This document shows positions 6,061-9,434 of a DNA stretch of 9,434 bases, piece by piece. The stretch is from JBCDIQ01 sp039024295. Lineage in GTDB: Bacteria > Bacteroidota > Bacteroidia > J057. The position numbers and the translations under genes were made by a program. Location of the stretch: assembly GCA_039024295.1 (NCBI GenBank), contig JBCDIQ010000227.1, forward strand, positions 1-9,434, written 5' to 3'. Below the pieces are notes generated by a model, which saw only the letters and a program-made list of their open reading frames with translations, was not told the DNA's origin and made no database searches. Numbering within the stretch: position 1 is the stretch's first letter; each line of letters begins with the position of its first letter.

Positions 6061-6828
6061 CTACCAAATGTCTATTCCCATGTTTTCCTGTAGTTCCTTT
6101 CTGAACCGCTGAACCCACATTTCTGAGCCAGGTGTAGCGGTCGGTTGATAGTAAGGTTCATCTATTTTTACATTCTCACTCCTTACCCCCACAAATTCGA
6201 TCACTTCCCTGATGGTGGCTTCGTAATTTTGGATGAAATCTTCGTAGACAATGGTCAGCGGCGTGGTGTGGTGCTGGGTGAAATACGCCTGAATTGCGCA
6301 TTCCCGCAAGGAAGCCTCTTTGAACAAATGATTGATGGCATCGAAATTATACCTTTGTTCATAAAAACCAACGGACTCCTGGAAGTTCGTTCCCTTTTTC
6401 AGGTGCCAATGCTGATCATTGATGGCTTTCCACCATGAGACTGCCTGCCGAACTTTATTTCGACGGGTCATAAATATGTGCTTACAATTGGGGAAAATAC
6501 CTGCAAATAGCTCTTCAGGTTCCAAAGGTTGATGTTCATTTAGTCCTTTCAATTTGATCAATTCTTGGGTGAGCTTCTTCATATTGGCTCCATACATAGA
6601 TTGCTTCATCCCAAAAACCCCATTTGCTCCCGAACCAATACGCCAGAGTTTCCTTCTTAGTTCTTCGTATGTTTTTACACCATATGTACTGGAAAGCGTT
6701 TCCCCCTCGGATAAGTTGAAAAGTTCAACCGGATTTCCCATAATACCCGTTTGAGCCAGCCCTTTGCATAAGAGCGTACTACCATACCGCTGGCTGAACC
6801 AGATTCGATAGGATATTTGAGGGTTCAT
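6061..6828 (-). CDS. Stf0-type sulfotransferase
   Basis: A 255-residue protein starting at ATG 6828. It matches the Stf0 sulfotransferase pattern, which uses PAPS to sulfate sugars or lipids (the mycobacterial member sulfates trehalose). The 5'-phosphosulfate loop is WFSQRYGSTLLCKGL (residues 10-24). GNPVELFN (31-38) follows, and NGVFGMKQSMYG (69-80) matches the family's NGVFGxK segment. The 3'-phosphate-binding region is MTRRNKVRQAVSWWKA (120-135). The C-terminal part has YEQRYNFDAI and VYEDFIQNYEATIREVIEFVGV, both typical. Length is normal for the family, and no signal peptide or membrane segment is seen, so it is a cytoplasmic enzyme. The acceptor is unknown; no glycosyltransferase or PAPS-synthesis gene is adjacent. 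It is convergent with glpK and divergent from the secreted protein at 7042. Confidence 0.88.
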   Translation of the reverse strand: MNPQISYRIWFSQRYGSTLLCKGLAQTGIMGNPVELFNLSEGETLSSTYGVKTYEELRRKLWRIGSGANGVFGMKQSMYGANMKKLTQELIKLKGLNEHQPLEPEELFAGIFPNCKHIFMTRRNKVRQAVSWWKAINDQHWHLKKGTNFQESVGFYEQRYNFDAINHLFKEASLRECAIQAYFTQHHTTPLTIVYEDFIQNYEATIREVIEFVGVRSENVKIDEPYYQPTATPGSEMWVQRFRKELQENMGIDIW

Positions 6829-7041
6829 CTTGAGAGGATAATTGGATCAACCGGGCTGCATGGTCACTTACAGGGCTTGAATTTTTCCTACCACCAGATT
6901 TAGGCCAAGAGCTTTTGCGTAAAAATATCTTTTAACTCCAATGTTACGAAATCTTAAAGATTTGCCTTGAACTAGGGAAGATTGTTAGCCCTCCCTATAT
7001 TTAACGGCTAATCCATTATTTTTTAACCCAACTACTGCTCT
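6829..7041. other. Divergent intergenic region with one perfect palindrome
   Basis: This 213-base spacer separates the start of the sulfotransferase (minus) from the start of the secreted T9SS protein (plus), so both promoters should lie here. TATATTTA at 6996-7003 (plus) and a TATTTTTA on the minus strand each match the Bacteroidota -7 consensus TAnnTTTG in seven of eight places, but neither has a TTG at the expected distance of about 19 bases. I therefore do not call promoters. No heptamer array and no small gene were seen. Confidence 0.6.
6949..6963. promoter_or_regulatory. Perfect 7-base inverted repeat, possible operator
   Basis: AAATCTT (6949-6955), a single A, and AAGATTT (6957-6963) form a perfect inverted repeat near the middle of the divergent spacer, 78 bases from the start at 7042. 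The one-base loop argues against an RNA hairpin and for a protein site on DNA. No regulator gene is in the window. An AT-rich palindrome of this size can arise by chance. Confidence 0.3.
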
Positions 7042-9192
7042 ATGAAAAAAATTATTTCTACCCTTCTTCTTGTATGGGCCATGGTGTTTTCTGTGAATGC
7101 ACAGATTGTCATCACAGAAATCAGCTACAATACCCCAAGTGTTGATGTCGAGTTCATTGAGCTATTTAACAATAGTGCTAATATGGTCGACATGAGCGGC
7201 TGGAGCTTTAGCCAGGGTGTTGACTACACCTTTCCCGCTGGGACTACTGTTCCTGCCAATGGCTATTTACTTGTGGCGCTAGACTCTATCAGAATGCAAG
7301 ATTACTTTGGTGTAGCGGCTCTGCAATGGACAGGTAATAGCCTGAGTAACAGCGGAGAAGATATTGTTATTATAGATGACAATGGGGTTACCATTGACTC
7401 TGTTGACTATGAGGACAATACGCTAGGGTGGCCTTCTGTATGTGACGGTCAAGGTCCCTCTTTGATTCTTTGCGACGTTAACAGCAACAACAATGACCCT
7501 GCAAACTGGGGGTATTCTACCCGAGTTACAGGAACGCGCCATGGTACAGACAGCTCCATGCTGTTTTGTAGCCCTGGAATAGCCAATGGAGCTTGCCCCA
7601 CAGTTCCTGCCTATCTTTTTAATGGCACCTATGAGGAGGTATCAGAAGGGGCTGGCTCGGTAGATGTAGGGTTTATCGTTGCCCATACCGGACCGATGGA
7701 CTCCGTTCGGATTGACTTAACCCTTGATGCCGGTGCCTCCACTGCCACGGCAGGAATGGACTTTACCTATACAACTGTTACCACTGGAGTTAGCCCAGAG
7801 GGAGTTGGAGGGATTACATTTGTTGATATAAGCGTTCCAATTACTGATGACATGATGATTGAAGGAGACGAAACCATTGTATTCAACATGGGAGCTGCAC
7901 CTGTAAATGGAGTCGTTCCTCAGTTTTTGCCTACTACTCCTTATGTCGTTAAAATCATTGACAATGATGTGCCCCTACCTCGTTACAACATAGATGTAAT
8001 CACAGCAGATGCCAATAATGATGGAGAAGCAGACTCTCTGGGTGTTCGCTGTGAAGTACAGGGAGTTGTGCATGGAATTGACCTCCAAGGGGGAGGTTCC
8101 ATCCAGTTTACCATCATTGACTCTACTGGCGGAATTGGTCTGTTTTCTGGTAACGATTTTATGTACACTGTTACAGAAGGAGACGAAGTACTGATTCCTG
8201 GTTTAGTTGGTCAATTTAACGGACTTGCTCAAATGACCCCTGATACCGTCATCGTAGTTTCAATGGGAAATGCTTTGGCTACCCCTAGGCTAGTAACTGA
8301 ACTGGACGAAACCACAGAAAGTGAGCTGGTTCAGGTAGAGTGCTTTACCATTATCGATACTGCTGATTGGCCTACCCCAGGAACCACAGGAAGCGGTAGA
8401 AACATCGATATCACAAATGGGACAGATACGTTAGCGTTGAGAATAGACAATGATGTTGACCTTTTTGAGACTGCTGTACCTGCGTCCAAGTGGCTAACCA
8501 TTACCGGAATTGGGGGGCAGTTTGATTCAAGTGTTCCAAGAACTTCCGGGTATCAGTTATTGCCTCGTTACGCTGCCGATCTGGTTGAACTGGGTAATCC
8601 TACAGTTGACTTTATGACTGCTGGTGACACCATAGACGAAGCTGGTGCTTCCGTATCTGTGAGCCTGGATTATGACAATGGAAATCCTGACACCACCTCA
8701 GTAACCGTTTCTCTGGTAACTTCCTCTACTGCTACACAAGGCACCGACTTCGGGTTCAGTGACACCACTTTCACCTTTGATGGTTGTGGGGCTGCGGGTA
8801 TGTTCAGTTTTGACGTGACCATCACTGAAGATATGGACGTTGAAGGCGATGAGACGGTGGTATTGGCCATTGCCACCACCAACAGTGCTGAAACAACCGT
8901 TGACACCTTCACCTTGGTAATTACCGATAATGACATGGTGAGCATTTCAGATCAGCTTTCAGCTGATGCCATCAGCCTGTATCCTAACCCTGCGAGAGAT
9001 GTACTGGTGGTCCAGTCAAACCTTTCCATTGAAAGCATCATGGTTATGGACCTGCTTGGAAAAGAAGTGATGAACATCAACGCTCCTGGTCAGGAAGCCA
9101 AGCTGTCCGTTGCAGAACTTCCTAAAGGCACCTATGTACTGCGTGCTCAGACCGACAAAGGTGTCTGGACAGGCAAGTGGGTGAAAATGTAG
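7042..9192 (+). CDS. Secreted multidomain protein: lamin-tail, Calx-beta, OB-like region, T9SS sorting domain
   Basis: A 716-residue protein with a signal peptide (MKKIISTLLLVWAMVFSVNA, cut before Gln21). In order: a lamin-tail domain, residues 21-125 (VITEISYNTPSVDVEFIELFN, then DMSGWSFSQG, then PANGYLLVA); a Calx-beta domain, about 190-310, with VPITDDMMIEGDETIVFNM and ending VKIIDNDVP; a middle region, about 314-517, that looks like two OB-like barrels (VRCEVQGVVHGIDLQG, then GIGLFSG; and later KWLTITGIGGQFDSS with TSGYQLLPRY); a second Calx-beta, about 518-632, with VTITEDMDVEGDETVVLAI and VITDNDM; and a type A T9SS sorting domain, about 637-716 (LYPNPARD, then VMDLLGKEV, then LPKGTYVLRA). 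A DANNDGEAD stretch at 323-331 resembles a calcium loop. The product should be exported across the outer membrane and attached or released at the cell surface. Lamin-tail and OB regions often accompany secreted nucleases in this phylum, but no nuclease domain is present. An adhesin or matrix protein is equally possible. Confidence 0.92.
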   Translation: MKKIISTLLLVWAMVFSVNAQIVITEISYNTPSVDVEFIELFNNSANMVDMSGWSFSQGVDYTFPAGTTVPANGYLLVALDSIRMQDYFGVAALQWTGNSLSNSGEDIVIIDDNGVTIDSVDYEDNTLGWPSVCDGQGPSLILCDVNSNNNDPANWGYSTRVTGTRHGTDSSMLFCSPGIANGACPTVPAYLFNGTYEEVSEGAGSVDVGFIVAHTGPMDSVRIDLTLDAGASTATAGMDFTYTTVTTGVSPEGVGGITFVDISVPITDDMMIEGDETIVFNMGAAPVNGVVPQFLPTTPYVVKIIDNDVPLPRYNIDVITADANNDGEADSLGVRCEVQGVVHGIDLQGGGSIQFTIIDSTGGIGLFSGNDFMYTVTEGDEVLIPGLVGQFNGLAQMTPDTVIVVSMGNALATPRLVTELDETTESELVQVECFTIIDTADWPTPGTTGSGRNIDITNGTDTLALRIDNDVDLFETAVPASKWLTITGIGGQFDSSVPRTSGYQLLPRYAADLVELGNPTVDFMTAGDTIDEAGASVSVSLDYDNGNPDTTSVTVSLVTSSTATQGTDFGFSDTTFTFDGCGAAGMFSFDVTITEDMDVEGDETVVLAIATTNSAETTVDTFTLVITDNDMVSISDQLSADAISLYPNPARDVLVVQSNLSIESIMVMDLLGKEVMNINAPGQEAKLSVAELPKGTYVLRAQTDKGVWTGKWVKM

Positions 9193-9255
9193 AAAGTAAA
9201 TGATCCTATTCTGAAGATAAGGTGGGAAGGCAACTTCCTCTTCTTCCATAAAAAT

Positions 9256-9289
9256 AGTCCCAAGCAGGTGATTTTCCCTGTTTGGGGCT
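9256..9289. terminator. Rho-independent terminator, probably bidirectional
   Basis: CCCAAGCAGG (9259-9268) pairs with CCTGTTTGGG (9277-9286) through ten positions including one G-U, around an eight-base loop. Three more outer pairs (9256-9258 with 9287-9289, one of them G-U) extend the stem. On the plus strand it is followed by CTTTTGCTTTTC. On the minus strand TATTTTTA follows the stem. It lies 63 bases after the stop of the secreted protein and 43 bases beyond the stop of the convergent DUF2256 gene, so it can serve both. Confidence 0.8.
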
Positions 9290-9332
9290 TTTGCTTTTCT
9301 CACATTCCCACTCCGCACAAAGCTTTTTGGGT

Positions 9333-9434
9333 TCACTTGTTCTTATTCCTCCTGCACCGCTCACTCCCGGACTTCACCTCATCCGACCCCTCCTCCCAAT
9401 TCTTCGGCCAGGTAAAGGGCCGGCCGCAGACCTC
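9333..9434 (-). CDS. DUF2256 zinc-ribbon-like protein, C-terminal fragment
   Basis: The minus strand from the right edge to TGA at 9335-9333 encodes 33 residues. They read VCGRPFTWPKNWEEG, then SDEVKSGSERCRRNKNK. This is the C-terminal half of the DUF2256 family, small (about 40-60 residue) cysteine proteins of unknown role, whose usual form is VCGRPFTWRKKW, then WDEVKYCSERCRR. The fragment departs from that pattern at several invariant places: Pro for Arg, Asn for Lys, Ser for Trp, Ser for Tyr and Gly for Cys. The missing Cys would break the metal site. Either the copy is degenerate, or bases near this edge are misread. The N-terminus lies outside the window. I know the family form from memory only. 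Confidence 0.7.
   Translation of the reverse strand, partial: EVCGRPFTWPKNWEEGSDEVKSGSERCRRNKNK

Noticed and set aside
6982..7003. Possible Bacteroidota promoter (TTG, then TATATTTA) before the secreted protein
   Set aside because: The spacing is 11 bases rather than about 19, and the -7 box has A instead of the final G.
9016..9336. Minus-strand 106-codon open frame at the end of the T9SS protein
   Set aside because: It overlaps the sorting domain in antisense and runs through the terminator hairpin. The real minus-strand gene at this edge is the DUF2256 fragment in another frame.

Overview
The window looks like chromosomal DNA from a member of the Bacteroidota, probably of the marine Saprospiraceae/Cytophagales type. 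The clearest signs are a large secreted protein with a type A type IX secretion (T9SS) C-terminal sorting domain, a PorV/PorQ-family outer-membrane barrel, Bacteroidota-style signal peptides and the lack of obvious Shine-Dalgarno sequences before most starts. Base composition is moderate and even. I see no phage, insertion sequence, CRISPR, tRNA or rRNA.

Layout, left to right. Positions 1-2374 hold three minus-strand genes, read right to left: a 205-residue protein of unknown function, a 399-residue beta-propeller lipoprotein whose start overlaps it by four bases (ATGA), and an alpha/beta hydrolase that runs off the left edge. Positions 2520-4408 hold two more minus-strand genes: a PorV/PorQ-family barrel and, upstream of it, a cyclase-family (kynurenine-formamidase-like) metal hydrolase. 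At 4549-6045 lies glpK (glycerol kinase) on the plus strand, divergent from the cyclase. A Stf0-type sulfotransferase (6061-6828, minus) converges on glpK with only 15 bases between them. After a 213-base divergent spacer comes a 716-residue plus-strand secreted protein (7042-9192) with a lamin-tail domain, two Calx-beta domains, an OB-like middle region and a T9SS sorting domain. A rho-independent terminator follows. The right edge carries the C-terminal end of a minus-strand DUF2256 zinc-ribbon-like protein.

How the genes relate. The PorV/PorQ-like barrel and the T9SS substrate belong to the same secretion biology but are not in one operon. glpK, the cyclase and the sulfotransferase are metabolic genes with no shared pathway that I can see. 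The 205-residue gene, the lipoprotein and probably the hydrolase form an operon.

The most unusual structure is not a gene. Two intergenic spacers (2375-2519 and 4409-4548) each contain a pair of degenerate seven-base tandem arrays, unit roughly GAAAACT. In each pair the left arm reads on the minus strand and the right arm on the plus strand, giving a long imperfect inverted repeat. Arms lie against or very near gene starts, including glpK and the unknown 205-residue gene. I do not know a named family for these elements.
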